A stretch of 64,000 bases of DNA from Kalaharituber pfeilii (lineage: Eukaryota; Ascomycota; Pezizomycetes; Pezizales; Pezizaceae), in assembly GCA_015179045.1 (NCBI GenBank), contig WHUZ01000048.1, positions 248,001-312,000 of the forward strand, in the 5' to 3' direction. Made by a program: the position numbers and the translations under genes. A model generated the notes under the pieces. The model searched no databases. It saw nothing but the letters and a program-made list of their open reading frames with translations, and was not told the DNA's origin. Shown here in pieces: positions 11,371 through 22,543 of the stretch; the stretch's first letter is position 1; each line of letters begins with the position of its first letter.

Positions 11371-13497
11371 ATGGACGTCTTCTCCGAGCCTGACCCGGAA
11401 ACTTACAAAATATGGCAAATATTTGCCTTTCCCAGCTTGTACGCCGGCACAAAAACAGCCATCGCCGTTCCCGCTTTTCAGGGTAGTGTGATCAGCGCGC
11501 TATATACCATCCTTTCCCTGGGCATTTTCAACATGGCCTGGATCATACTCCTTTCCCTTGTTCTCATCTTTTGCACACCGAAAAAGATGACTCGCACCAC
11601 CTACATTGCAATTGTCGCTGTTTGGAATGCAAATGATGCATGGGTTGCATCGCTGTTGATACTTAATCATGCGGCCGGCGTCTTCCGAGGGGCACTATCC
11701 AAGTCCTATCCAGGTGAGCTCACTTGGAAAGCCTTTGGGTTTGACATCATCCTGGGCATTATCAGCGTAGGTAACCTTTCAGCAAGCATCATCCTCGGAC
11801 TACTATTTCCCAGTCTGCTCATCATAGGGTATGCTGCTCCAGCAAACGAGCGCATCGTATATTATCCAAAGAACGATCCTACGGCATCCACTCTATCGAG
11901 ATTTCAGAAGCTACAATATCACAGCATGGGGGCTTTGCGAGCGGTCGGTAGCATCGAAGGCTCTGAAGTTACCATTCGAAAACGGGTGAATCTGCGATCC
12001 GGCACCCCTTCAATGGTTAACAATGAGAAACGGTATAACATCAGTTATGGGTACACAGTATATGGCACTGAGATGGGCTTACAGCAATTTGGCCATCTTG
12101 GCGTCACTGTTGATGGATTCTGTGAGTTTGAAAATGATTGGTATAACAAAACAAGCCCACAGCACAATAGCTCACAAGAGTACGAATGGTACAATCTATG
12201 GCCCGATCTTCAAGCATACCCTTTCATTGATTCTACAAGTCAGAGACCAGAAAAGGTAGAACTACTCCGCAATACGGCGCCATATGCATTGTTTGATCCC
12301 GTGAGTTACCGATCGGGTTCAGAAAACGAAATTACTGGATGGAGCTATTATGTAATTGTCCCAGCAACAGCTGGAAAGGTCGCTGCCAACGAAGGCACTG
12401 ACGCATGGTATGCCACAGAGTCGACTGCTCCGGGCCGGGGGGGTGGTGATAGTTCATTCAAATTCCAGGTGAAGCGTGGCCGTCCTCCTCTCAGATGCCG
12501 GCAGCGCGACACATGGTTTTATGAAAGTTGGAATGGCACGATGAAGAACCTTCTAAGTGACAATGAGCATGGACCGCCGGTCAGGTTGCCGCCAGCCATC
12601 GCGCACATACTGCGAGAAGAATTTTCGGTACCAATGATTGTCAACATCGGCCAGTCACTAAACGCTGGGGCACTAAAGTCGGCCACCCGCCTGTTGCATA
12701 GAGATAACGCACTTGACGCTGAGACTGCAGCAGCAGAACATGACATGTTACGCCTAGCACTAGCAGCATTTATTGCCACGCGGCATATATTCCGCGACGT
12801 CGCAATGGGAGGTATTGTGTTGGGTAGAGGGGAGGGAAACCAGAATGCGCTAGTAGACGCCGATGGAACGAAAATGGAAGGAAGTGCGGACTTTGTCATC
12901 GAGTCTAATGCGGTTTGGGCATTGCGCCTTGGATACGTGATAGTGGTGCCGGCACTTCTACTTTTCCTGACGATTCTGAGGTGCTTACTGGAATTTGGGA
13001 AGCGAGCGGCGACATTCAGCACAACTACAAACCCGGGGAGATTCAGTAGGTATGTCATGTTTATTGTCGGCTTACAGGCAACCCAACTTTACCGAATGGT
13101 GGATCAGATATTGGGTGCTGTGGAGGTTGTTGGACAGGATGAGAGCATCAAAAAGGAACACGAACTTCAAGCCAAACAGGCGCACTGGCGAGGTCAGACC
13201 AGCTTGGTCCCTTTCGTCGCTCCGTTCAGTCCCTCGCAAGAGACCCAAGATACATTGGTTCTGCCCCAAATGCAGGTAACAAACACGCCTTTGAAGCAGG
13301 TCGCTACCCCAAGGAACGAAAATGGTAAAAAAGATGATAATTACTTGATCCTGGCCACTGCACCACAGCCGAGGAAAAAGGTTAAGCCTGCTAGTGACCC
13401 ATCAGCGGGGGGTGGGGAAGAGGAGAAGAAAACGCAAGATACACCCAATTTGAAAAAGGTGTCCTGGTCAAAGCTTAGCGAGCAAGATGGCGCATAA
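11371..13497 (+). CDS. Fungal multipass membrane protein with large glycosylated loop, unknown function
   Basis: From the ATG at 11371 the frame gives 708 residues without introns. Hydrophobic segments lie at about 42-67, 75-103 and 118-153, then a long loop (about 155-505) with N-glycosylation sequons (NISY, NKTS, NSSQ, NGTM), then a strong helix at about 513-540 and a Lys-rich, Pro-rich tail of about 150 residues. The likely topology is N-terminus and tail in the cytosol, loop outside or lumenal. The frame continues upstream of the ATG without another ATG to an acceptor-like TTGACAG at 11326, so a spliced 5' exon is possible and the start is uncertain. I do not recognise the family; such genes are usually annotated as hypothetical in ascomycetes. 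Base composition and length make it a convincing gene. Confidence 0.85.
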   Translation: MDVFSEPDPETYKIWQIFAFPSLYAGTKTAIAVPAFQGSVISALYTILSLGIFNMAWIILLSLVLIFCTPKKMTRTTYIAIVAVWNANDAWVASLLILNHAAGVFRGALSKSYPGELTWKAFGFDIILGIISVGNLSASIILGLLFPSLLIIGYAAPANERIVYYPKNDPTASTLSRFQKLQYHSMGALRAVGSIEGSEVTIRKRVNLRSGTPSMVNNEKRYNISYGYTVYGTEMGLQQFGHLGVTVDGFCEFENDWYNKTSPQHNSSQEYEWYNLWPDLQAYPFIDSTSQRPEKVELLRNTAPYALFDPVSYRSGSENEITGWSYYVIVPATAGKVAANEGTDAWYATESTAPGRGGGDSSFKFQVKRGRPPLRCRQRDTWFYESWNGTMKNLLSDNEHGPPVRLPPAIAHILREEFSVPMIVNIGQSLNAGALKSATRLLHRDNALDAETAAAEHDMLRLALAAFIATRHIFRDVAMGGIVLGRGEGNQNALVDADGTKMEGSADFVIESNAVWALRLGYVIVVPALLLFLTILRCLLEFGKRAATFSTTTNPGRFSRYVMFIVGLQATQLYRMVDQILGAVEVVGQDESIKKEHELQAKQAHWRGQTSLVPFVAPFSPSQETQDTLVLPQMQVTNTPLKQVATPRNENGKKDDNYLILATAPQPRKKVKPASDPSAGGGEEEKKTQDTPNLKKVSWSKLSEQDGA

Positions 13498-13958
13498 AGA
13501 CGAAGGGAGGAAAAGGGGGAGCAAAGGAAACGCCTGGACTTGAGCAATAACGAATTAGTGCAACAGGGGGCGGATAAGATTGGTCCAAGTCAAGAAATAG
13601 AAGAAAGCGGTGTGCCGATTTAAATCAGAATCTGGCTTAGGCTGATTTAAGGTGCTGGTAACAGCATCTCACCGATCGACTGGACCAGGACAATGGAGGC
13701 TAGCTTCGACATTGCTGGAGAGCAGATTTCATTTGTTAGAGATGATTATTTTATTCGTCGCTTCTTAGTACTATGTGGTTTCGGGTAATTCTTATATCGG
13801 TAGGACTTGGTGTTGGGCAACTACATGCATGGGATCTATGGACTTGTGATTGGGAAATGTTGTCATTAACGTTATGATGTTGTGTTTAAGGTTATGAAAT
13901 ATACTGTATATGAGGTGTTATATGTACGGTTGACATTATTAGGATTGCTTGATGAGAG
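13498..13958. other. 3' flank of the membrane-protein gene
   Basis: Likely 3' UTR and spacer. No other feature is seen before the retroposon stump at 13971. Confidence 0.4.
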
Positions 13959-13970
13959 GCCAGCTAGCTA

Positions 13971-14008
13971 TTTTTTTTTTTTTTTTAATATCATTTATCG
14001 CTTACCGC
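13971..14008 (-). mobile_element. Ultra-short poly-A stump (type A), 12-bp duplication
   Basis: A T-run plus AATATCATTTATCGCTTACC and GC is framed by identical GCCAGCTAGCTA at 13959-13970 and 14009-14020. The non-poly-A body is only about 22 bp, so the reverse transcript stopped almost at once after priming. Confidence 0.9.
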
Positions 14009-14955
14009 GCCAGCTAGCTAAGGAAGATAGGGCACTAGGCGCAACTAGTTGAATGGAATCATTGACAGCTTCTGAAGTAGAGCCAGTACGCCTGCAGAGA
14101 CGCGGAGTAGGGTAGCGATGCAAAGAGGTGAGCTACGGCGTCTACATCGTTGTGGTTAACAAGAAGCTCCACCACAACCTCACATCCATATTCAGCAGCC
14201 CATGACAATGGTGTCTTACCCTGATTGACCACTGAGTTGGCATTTCACATCCTTACGCTCGATAAGCCGCGACAACCACTTTGACAGGACGAGCACTTGG
14301 AAGCCACTCCGCAACTACAACGTCCCCCCAGCGAAACCTACATAGATCGAAAGTGCTCAGTGCGCTGAGTCTTTTGATCTAATTTTCATTCCAAAATACC
14401 AAACTCCTCAAGTTTCCCCCTTGGGGTGAAGTTTCGAGGACGTATTCAGCTCCCAACTCCGTTGCCAGCACACCAACATCCCTGACTTCTTGGCACTCCC
14501 ACCATGGATCGGACCAATAGATTCATGGCATTGGGCAGCCCAGCACCAAAATAACTCTGGCAAGAAGTACCCGTCTCAAGGCCTCACTATACAAGTCTAT
14601 TAGCGAACGACTTGGTGGAGTCAACATGACCTATATGCTTGAAGCAGTGAGAGAAGTCATTGACCACATTGACCAATGTATAGAAGACCAAATGACAAGA
14701 CCAAACTTCGAACCAACGGACAGGTTCCTGGAGGAACTCCGAGTCTTACACCGGTATACCAACGTCCTTGCAACAAGGGTGGGAGGGTACACATGCACAG
14801 ACCGGCATGCAGATATTGTGAAGCATGACTCCAAGGAAAGGGAAACACAAACCGAACCAGAGATACCACCACGGCTGTCATGCAGCAATTATCTCTCAAA
14901 ACATTCCACCAACACCACCGGCCCCTAAAAAGTCTTCCACCCCCTCAGCGCAACC

Positions 14956-15016
14956 TTTTTTTTTTTTTTTTTTTTTTTCACGTGACCCCGCTTGTAGCTG
15001 TTCGCCATGGCAGGGC
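14956..15016 (-). mobile_element. Short LINE stump (type B) inside the LINE ORF1
   Basis: A T-run followed by the reverse complement of GCCCTGCCATGGCGAACAGC ... GTCACGTG. The 10-bp duplication CAGCGCAACC stands at 14946-14955 and 15017-15026. The body is about 38 bp. Confidence 0.85.
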
Positions 15017-15141
15017 CAGCGCAACCATTAATGAAGGGCAAGAAGGTACCCACGGCCCCTATTCCAACAAATAGGCAGTCTTCGAAGCTCTCAAAAGCTC
15101 CGGCGAAGGCTACAGAAAAGACGACACCTCCCATCTCCATA

Positions 15142-15987
15142 CTGTGTTTCACCACATCTCGACGCACACCACAATTCGACGCACTTTCCCACCAAAACTA
15201 GCCACGCAGAAGATCGTGTACCTCAACCACTAGAGCAGAATTTTGTAAGCGCTATTTAGAGACACTAAATAAATACTTGTTCTTCATGTTTAGCACCTCT
15301 GCCTGCTCAAAGAAAGCATTCTTAAGGAATTATGGCACTGCGAAATTTGTAACAATGTCTTGGCATCTATTTATATGGGATTCTCATACAATATTTTAGC
15401 GGACTGAACATACTACTCTTTTTCAGCACTATCACACCAATGGCAATTGTCTTGTGATCAAAGGGCCCTCCCTAGTTGTATATTGATTCGCTTGCTTTTA
15501 TTCACTCCATTTTGATATATTGCATAGTTGGCATGCTGACATATATTTTCAGGTGCTCTTCCGATACTATTCATATGCAATATCTCTATGGGAATGAAAA
15601 TATTTTGAACAGCTCAACAATTACTTCAAGGATTATGTTGACGCCATTCATGTATATCTCCATAGGGATAGGTTATCCAAATGAAATGTTTAAATATTTT
15701 TATTGAATTAATTGCAGGTGCAGTGGGTAGATTTCCGTATCTGCAATTTTACCGCAAAAATATATGCCAAGACTTATGTGAAAATGTGCAGAGATATAAT
15801 TCATTTATAACTACCTTTTTTTAAAAGTAGAGATGCAGGATTTGAAGAATGATGCTTGCTTAAAGCCTCCTGAAAGGCGCATGGAAAAGTAGGTTCTGTG
15901 CGTGGGGATATACAGGTTCTCATTCGCTCCGTTTTGGTGGGAAAGTGCGTCGAATTGTGGTGTGCGTCGAGATGTAGTGAAACACAG
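15142..15987. mobile_element. TA-target inverted-repeat element (family W, copy 2)
   Basis: The ends start CTGTGTTTCAC(C/T)ACATCTCG and form inverted repeats of more than 55 bp, flanked by TA. The inner part shares TGTCTTGGCAT and nearby sequence with copies at 47738-48602 and 60167-61192. No transposase frame is present. It splits the LINE ORF1. Confidence 0.85.
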
Positions 15988-18088
15988 TACAAAACCAAAA
16001 ATTACCTCCCATGCAAGAAGTCAACAAACCACAGATCGGGAAGCGACAGTTGAGCCTGCCTCAGTCCGGTCGCGCAATTGTGGTACATGGAATTGCAACA
16101 ACCAAAAGGCTGGGAAAGGTTAGGGACTGGATGGAGAAGGCGAACCCATGGATGGGGAGTATAGTTGCAGCCCGATGGTTGTTGAAGAAGGAGAGGAGGG
16201 AAGCGAAGAAGACCAGCTCGGTTGTAATCTACCTAAAAGGGGAGGTAGAGTCGGATGGTCAAAAACTAGCGAAGGTAAGGTTGTCTGGGAGATGGCTACA
16301 CTCGGAACTCTACGAGTGGAATAGAGTGGGTACAAGAGAGAAGGGGAAGGAACGGGATGACAGGATGGACATGGATGAAGCAGTGGTAGAGGAGAAGGAA
16401 GAGTGCTCCGAGAGATGCGAAGGGAGGATCATCTGCGGTAACCTCTTTAGCTACGAAATCAACTGCCCAAGACATGGACGTTCTTACATCACGCCATTTC
16501 GTTGATGTCATATCAGGGGACGTGTTTGTATGTAGTTGCATAGGTGCCTGTCTCCGGGCCATAAGGACTTCAGTCCAGGGACCCTGCCATGGCGAACAGC
16601 TGCAAGTGGGGTCACGTGAAATAAAAAAAAAAAAAAAAAAAAAACGCTCGATAAGCATCTCCAAAACGACCTTATGTCCTACTTGGGCCGCCAATGACAA
16701 CGATGTCTGGCCATGGTTATCCTTTGAGTCAGCATCCACATTTTTGCGCTCGACAAGCCTTTTATAACGGCCTCATATCCATTTCTAGCTACCCATGACG
16801 ATGATTCCGCACCCTCATTATCATTTGAGTTGATGTCCACATGTTGCGCTCGATAAGCAGTCGCACAATGGCTTCATGTACCCAAATAGCTGCCCATGAC
16901 CATGGCGTTCGCTATGTCTTGCCCTCTGAGTCAGCAACCATACCCTCATGTTTGACAAGTGGCTCCACAGCGGCCTCTTGCCTTTCCATATCACTGGTGT
17001 GATCATCTTCGTCTCTGGAATTCCTGCCCTCAGGCCCATTCAAAAGCAGTCATATAGACCTTCAATCCAAAGCAAGCTGCTGCATGTACAGCATGCCAGG
17101 AAACAACTCTATAAATCCACAGATGCTTAGATATTTATGCACTAAATATCTATAGTGTAACGCTTGTAAAGCACAATGAAGTTCCTTGCTCTGATATCAT
17201 ACCAACTTCAAGGCAAGCTCTCTTAACAGAATCGTTCTTCTGCTCGCCTCCTGCATAATGACCTCAATGATAGGTTGCATACCCTAAGAAGACAAAGTCT
17301 CTCATTTGTTGCTTCAGAATGTCAATGGAGGTACAAGGGTAAGCTTGTCCTTTGATGCTAAGGTACGCCAAATAGGTCTTTGCTGCAATACTGAATCTGC
17401 TAGGAGTACGCACAGGCATGTTGCTTGAAAAATTCCTCTACTGTGTGGAAAATGGCTGAGAGCCTGGAAGTTCAGGATAGGGAAGACGGATGGACCGGAC
17501 TGCCGATGGTGTGGAACAGTGTTCCCAACCGGCCAGGCCGCCGACCAGGCCGTTTAAGCAATTTCAGGGGCAGGAGGGCTGGTTATGAGGCTATTTCAGG
17601 GGCCACCTTCAGGTTACTTGGACACGGATTGAATATGAACCTTTCAATACTTTCGGATAACTATCTAGACTTTTTTATTTATTGAGCAGCGCTTTTCGCA
17701 GGTATTCAGGTAAGTAATTTTTTTTTGTATCGCTTGACTATATACTAATTTCTTATTAGTACTGCATGGGAGACAGACATTCCAACCACCGGTTCTGGCG
17801 ATGATGATTCCTTTAGTATTCTACTATTCTTCACTCTCCATAGTGCAGTTCAAGTTTTGATCTTGCATCGATGATTCCCTGCAGTCCCATCTGATGCCGA
17901 TATCGAGTCTTCTGGAATTTGGGTTACAAAAATCTGGTGCGACAAAGTTGGATTTGACAGTATGGTGAAGCTGTGCATGGCTAATGGAAAGCGATACTGG
18001 CGGTGTAAAATCAGCAAGCAAAATCCTAAACATTAGAGTAGAATTTAGAGTACGTTCTGTATATAGCTACTGTATAACTTAACTCACA

Positions 18089-18187
18089 AGCCTGCCTCCG
18101 GGCTTTGAGGGTCTAGACCCAGGGGCCCTGCCATGGCGAACAGCTACAAGCGGGGTCATGTGATGGAAAAAAAAAAAAAAAAAAAAA
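18089..18187 (+). mobile_element. LINE stump (type B), 13-bp duplication
   Basis: A 99-bp insertion with the tail AGCCTGCCTCCGGGCTTTGA ... CATGGCGAACAGCTACAAGC and A-run, framed by AACTTAACTCACA at 18076-18088 and 18188-18200. Confidence 0.88.
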
Positions 18188-18204
18188 AACTTAACTCACA
18201 CTGT

Positions 18205-18318
18205 AGCCTGGATGGCCTCAATGGCCTGGACCGGCCTGAATGGCCTGAATGGCCTGAATGGCCTGGACCGGCCTGGGCGGCCTGGGCCGGCCTGAAACAT
18301 TCAGGCCGCCTGGACCGG
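18205..18318. repeat. GGCCTGAAT/GGCCTGGACC minisatellite
   Basis: Imperfect 9-10-bp units (TGGCCTGAA, TGGCCTGGACCGGCC) in a GC-rich patch, unlike the AT-rich surroundings. Confidence 0.75.
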
Positions 18319-18344
18319 CGCGGGCGGACCTCACGGCCGGCCCG

Positions 18345-18600
18345 TTGGGAACACTGGACACTGTGGAATGGAAGCGGAGACAACAACACACAGCTGGGCC
18401 AGATGCGTGGTATGGAGGGAACGGTGGCCAGGGGGACTAGAGGCGACTAGGAACACTAAGGCGAGCAAGGAGGATGAACGGGCCCCTGATGAAGCGGATG
18501 AGATGGTATTATCTGTTCCCGCAGTTTGGCCCTATTTGCGTTCTTTGCCTAGCTTATTTTCGACTTGTCGATACCTTTGATTTTGGATATATCTCTATAT
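18345..18600 (+). pseudogene. Probable LINE ORF2 C-terminal fragment
   Basis: The frame reads EAETTTHSWARCVVWRERWP, comparable with ETMAHILCRCESWRRWW at the end of the LINE at 6751-8150, followed by TTATTTTCG-rich 3' sequence. Short and isolated, so only a likely assignment. Confidence 0.45.
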
Positions 18601-18637
18601 TTATTCTCGCCATACTGTAGCCATCAGGGTGGTGAAC

Positions 18638-18675
<38 letters not shown>

Positions 18676-18990
18676 CCTCTACCGAATAGTGTACAAACCA
18701 AACAGTCATTGTCTCCTCGTCCACGATAACCAGTCCAAGGCAACATTCTAGTCCTCCTTTCTTTGAAGGAATATTGTCTTTATTGAACTCAGTGTCACCT
18801 TTGTTCACCGCAAGTAGATATCTGAGCTCGTCCAGCTTCAGTGGCTGATAGGCAAGATGTAACCACATCAGAATTTGCATGCCCAGTTTAGGCCTCGCCT
18901 GCGACTTGATTCTATCAATTACGCGTGCAAAAGCCTCAGCAAGGCCTACTGGAAATTCTTTCAATGCATTTCGCTTCTTAGGTATTGACT

Positions 18991-21269
18991 CACTATGTAG
19001 ATACGTAATGTAGGAAGCAGAAACATGCCTTGCGACTTTGTTATAATTTGCTCACAGAATATCAATTTTCAGTTATTCATTCATTCATAGCATCTGGATT
19101 TGTATCCTGTGCAATTGCATGATTAATGTATACGTCAATATAACCTCTGTGCAGGCTATAATGTGTATGGTGCCTTGCTGTTTGGTATCAAGAAAACAAT
19201 AGGTTGACACTTGGCTGTATAATGAGGTCTCTTAGTAAGGAACATCCAAGTAGCAGTGAATTCACTGCTAAGTACTGTACTTCAAGTGAGTGCTTTCAGA
19301 ACTCTGAGGTCTAGCCCATCTAGAGCACCTATGCAGACAAAACTGCTGTCAAACTGGGTAAGATGATCTCCAGCATTTTGCAAAAATCCTAATCTCCACT
19401 CCCCTGTCCTGGCGTTGGATGCATTCCAGAATGCTCATGACTGTATCTGGGACTCGTAACATCAAGGTTTGAAACTGTTCAAGGGGACTACCCATGATAT
19501 TGAATTCTATTTAATTCACTTGATCTCAATAGACACAGTGTCTACTCTATCTCATTGCCCTACCATAGCGAGTAGCGATAAGTAGAGTTACATGATATAA
19601 ACATTGAGGGAATTGGAATATAAGATTATCAATCACAATAAAACTACATAGGTGTTTAGTGGTGTGTGTCCTATATCTCAGTTGAATATAGATACAAATA
19701 TATGAATTCATTGTATTTCCGGCACTAGATACACGATACGGTTGTTTGAATCATATCTGACACTGCCATACCATTGTTGATTGTAACGGTTAAGTTGTAG
19801 TAGCCAGGTACCTGTGCCATCAACCCGAAGAACCTTCATATCTTTATGCCACTTCGGGGACTCCAGTAGTCGGAAATAGCATTTTTGGGAGTCCTCGGAT
19901 TCTACGATACTCTGCTTTTTGCAGTTATATTAAGAATCTCGTTTAGCTTGGCTAATGACGCCACTTTAAACTCAATCTTATTGAGAAGACCCTGTTGCTC
20001 CACTGTTCCGGAGTTGCGGCTATATCCGCACATTCTCGGTAAGTAGCGTTAAAGTCAACTTAGAATACCCTTTATGTAAGGTCCAGCTAGCTCCAGGCCT
20101 CCTCCGTTGGTCCTTAGTAGCTAGACATTAAATAGATTAAAACTAATTATAATTTGTCAACACACTTTAACTACATATCAATTTCATCGAGATATTTTTT
20201 TTCAGGGTAACAAACTCCATGTGCACAATTTACTTCCACCGCAACATGCGTGTATATATATATATATTCGATATCTACACCTGGTTGTGCACATACAAAT
20301 AATATCCTAAATATCACTAGAACTTATTCTGACACATGCACATACACAACGATAACCCGACCCGACCATATCCAGCACGAAAACAACAAAAACAAAAAAT
20401 CCATATCCATCCCCGCCTCCCCGCACAGCACGGTCCTTTTCTGAACTCGAAGGCATTTTCCTCTTCGTCGTCTTCCTCTTCTTTTTTATTTTTTTCACTA
20501 TAACTCAAATCCTTGATTTCGATTATCATTTCGCGGCCAACTCATCTAGCCATACTTCTCTGGCGACGCTCTCGTAATATTCCTCGAAGCTAACATGCAA
20601 AAAAAAAAGTATTCGATATAAACTATTGTAAAACATCATAACCACAGCTTCTTACAAATGTACCCAGGTGATGATCAGATTTCAAAAAAGGAAAATTGCA
20701 GGTGATCTTTCATTTGATTCTTTGATTTGGCTCACCTTCTTCACTGTTTAGCTTCTTAACATATATGCTCCTCAGTAGATAGATAGCAAAACACATAACA
20801 TGGAGGAATAAACAAAATACATGACAAGAGTACCCTTCACTTTAGAAGCCCTCCGTCATACCACGTAACCTCGGTACCCACTTTCCAAAAACGGGTATCT
20901 ATAGGCAAAAACCCAATAAACCCCCCCCCCAACAGCAACCTCACTCACTCAATCCTTTTCTTCCCATCCGCTCACATATTCGAACATCTTACAGGTAATG
21001 GTGGCACAACCGGCCCTCGTCCAATCCTTTTCTTTCCATCCGTTCGCCGGTTCGAGAGTTTTACAGGCAGTCTCGTATCCTGCTCCCACTCTGAATCAGA
21101 TGGATCTGCATCAGATTCATGGTCGGATGAAACCACGCTAGTTTTACAACCGTCGGTTAGCTTTCATCCAATCCAGACTAGAGTTCTGGCGACTGCAACA
21201 CATTAACACATAAAAAGTAGACTATTAAAGAAACAAAGAAAGGAGAAAATGGGAAATATGGGAAACTCA
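18991..21269. other. No intact gene; one decayed coding-like patch
   Basis: On the minus strand, about 19495-19310 reads MGSPLEQFQTLMLRVPDTVM and then VEIRIFAK with a frameshift and further open stretches. This could be an N-terminal remnant of the neighbouring NLR pseudogene, but I cannot assign a domain. 19600-21269 shows nothing supportable. Confidence 0.35.
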
Positions 21270-22543
21270 CTAGATCGTGTGCAGTTCCTTCAGGTACTCT
21301 TGTGGCTGTCCTTTCGGCCACCTCACAATCTTCTCTTCGAATTTTCCCCAATCACCCCCGAATTCCTTCGCATTAGGGTACTGCCGGCAAAACGTCACCT
21401 CAGGCCATTGCAAGGATTTCTTCTCCTCTTCAGGTGCACCCTGTTCCGCTTGTGCCTTCTTTCCCGCTGCCGTTCCACTTGCCTGTACCGCCGACGTTTT
21501 CCATAGCCTTTTTATCCATGCCTTGATTGCTTCCTCACTCCGACTCTCCACCTCCGGTCCTATCTGTAGATACTGCCTGCTTACTATGTCCAGCCTCTTA
21601 AGCCCATGTCCCGCTTCAACGTTTCGCCTCACCAACACCTCAAAAAACATCCATGGGCACACAATATCATCCATCTTTGCCGTATGGAGATTATTAGGAT
21701 CTGTAAGTGTGTAATCTATGTGTCCTTGATCGTCAATGCGGAGATAAATGCGAATGTTAAGGTGCGGGATGCGTTGTTTGGAGAGCGCGACGGCAAGACT
21801 GATGCGATGCGGGTCAATGTAAAGATCGAGGCGCTGTAGATTTTTAAAAGGTTGGAAAAAGTTAATTTCTAGTAGTCCTGAAATGTGGGTAAAGGAGGAG
21901 GAGGAGGGGTCGTTATATCGGAATGTAACCGGATTTGCTATGGAGCCGGTCACTGTTAGCTTCACGGTGGTACATATCAAACCCCAAGGTTGAAGGAGGT
22001 TGAGGTGGGCGAACCATAAACTCGCATCGCCTTCAACAGCAACTCATTCCACACCGTCGACTGATCTCCTAGTTCTATCCAATAACACCTCACATCTACA
22101 GTTCGTACTCTCCTACAGGCCTTGAACAGTTGCTGAATGGCCCCACTCTCCAATACTTCTTTACATCCCTTCTTTTCGTCGAGATAGAGAATTAATTCTT
22201 TGACGAATGGACCGATTTGCTGACCCGCGGGGCCATTCAGGTGTTTTGCGAGCTTGAAGTATTGGAAAGCGCGACCGATAGAGAGGCAGCGATATATCTG
22301 TTGTCGACCATAGTGGTACCAAGTTTTGCACACGAGCAGGAGGGGAAGCACATCAGCAGCGCGCTTGTAGGCGAGGAGAGCTGAGGAGTGGTATTTGGAG
22401 ATCGGGATGTCGAGGACCGCAAATTGGATCTCGAGGGGGAGTGTCGGGCAGGAGGAAGACCGAGGGGTGGTAACTGCGGTGGGAAGCGGGTGGATGGGGT
22501 GGTTGACGGTGGGGTTCGTTACGGGGCCAGCGACTTCAGACAT
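21270..22543 (-). CDS. F-box-like protein (two frames, joined by an unresolved intron or frameshift)
   Basis: The first part (22543-21980) begins at a good ATG and encodes about 188 residues. Residues 30-75 (SSCPTLPLEIQFAVLDIPI ... LLLVCKTWYHYGRQQIY) fit the F-box pattern LPxEI...L....V+..W. F-box proteins bind Skp1 in SCF ubiquitin ligases, the rest choosing the target. The second part (from about 21935 down to 21270) runs in another frame and encodes about 220 residues with NLQRLDLYIDPHRI and a charged C-terminus ending in KELHTI. Between them lies GTTTGATATG ... GCTAACAG ... CCATAG, which looks like an intron but has the wrong phase; a donor in TATG|GTTCGC would give the right phase. A frameshift is the alternative. 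Start and stop look sound. Confidence 0.7.

Larger units (their letters stand above)
14267..16643 (+). mobile_element. LINE copy with ORF1 and 3' tail but no ORF2
   Basis: Bounded by ACGCTCGATAAG (14255-14266 and 16644-16655), a 12-bp duplication in the ankyrin pseudogene. A candidate ORF1 ATG lies at 14504 in ACCATGG context. The frame then breaks, but 14590-14928 encodes YMLEAVREVIDHIDQCIEDQ, and 16011-16440 encodes VVHGIATTKRLGKVRDWMEK ... IVAARWLLKKERREAKKTSS, typical of ORF1 (gag-like) proteins of Tad-type elements. After ORF1 comes the type-B tail (GCCATGGCGAACAGCTGCAA) and an A-run. Reverse transcriptase is missing, so the copy is non-autonomous. It was later hit by a LINE stump (14956-15016) and a TA-target element (15142-15987). 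Confidence 0.85.
17401..18640. other. Insertion block inside the NLR pseudogene
   Basis: This stretch separates the winged-helix part from the linker part of the NLR pseudogene. It contains a LINE stump (18089-18187), a GGCCTGAAT-type minisatellite and a LINE 3' fragment. The T-run at 18640-18674 abuts NLR sequence directly. The part 17401-18075 shows nothing I recognise. Confidence 0.5.
14100..18990 (-). pseudogene. Ruined NLR gene with winged-helix and ankyrin remains
   Basis: Read on the minus strand in gene order. 18964-18680 encodes LKEFPVGLAEAFARVIDRIK and then LRYLLAVNKGD ... CCLGLVIVDEE ... WFVHYSVED, the helical/winged-helix region after a NACHT domain. About 17400-17180 gives AKTYLAYLSIKGQ, the linker before the repeats. 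16980-16656 and 14266-14110 give decayed ankyrin repeats, among them DADSKDNHGQTSLSLAAQ and GKTPLSWAAEYGCEVVVELL. Frames shift repeatedly and large insertions separate the parts. Removing the LINE at 14267-16643 with one copy of its duplication restores a continuous ankyrin frame across the site. No P-loop part was found. The family differs somewhat from NLR-1 and NLR-2. Confidence 0.8.

Noticed and set aside
18640..18674. T-run read as a poly-A tail of a minus-strand retroposon
   Set aside because: The body should lie to its right, but intact NLR pseudogene sequence starts there at once. Its origin stays open.
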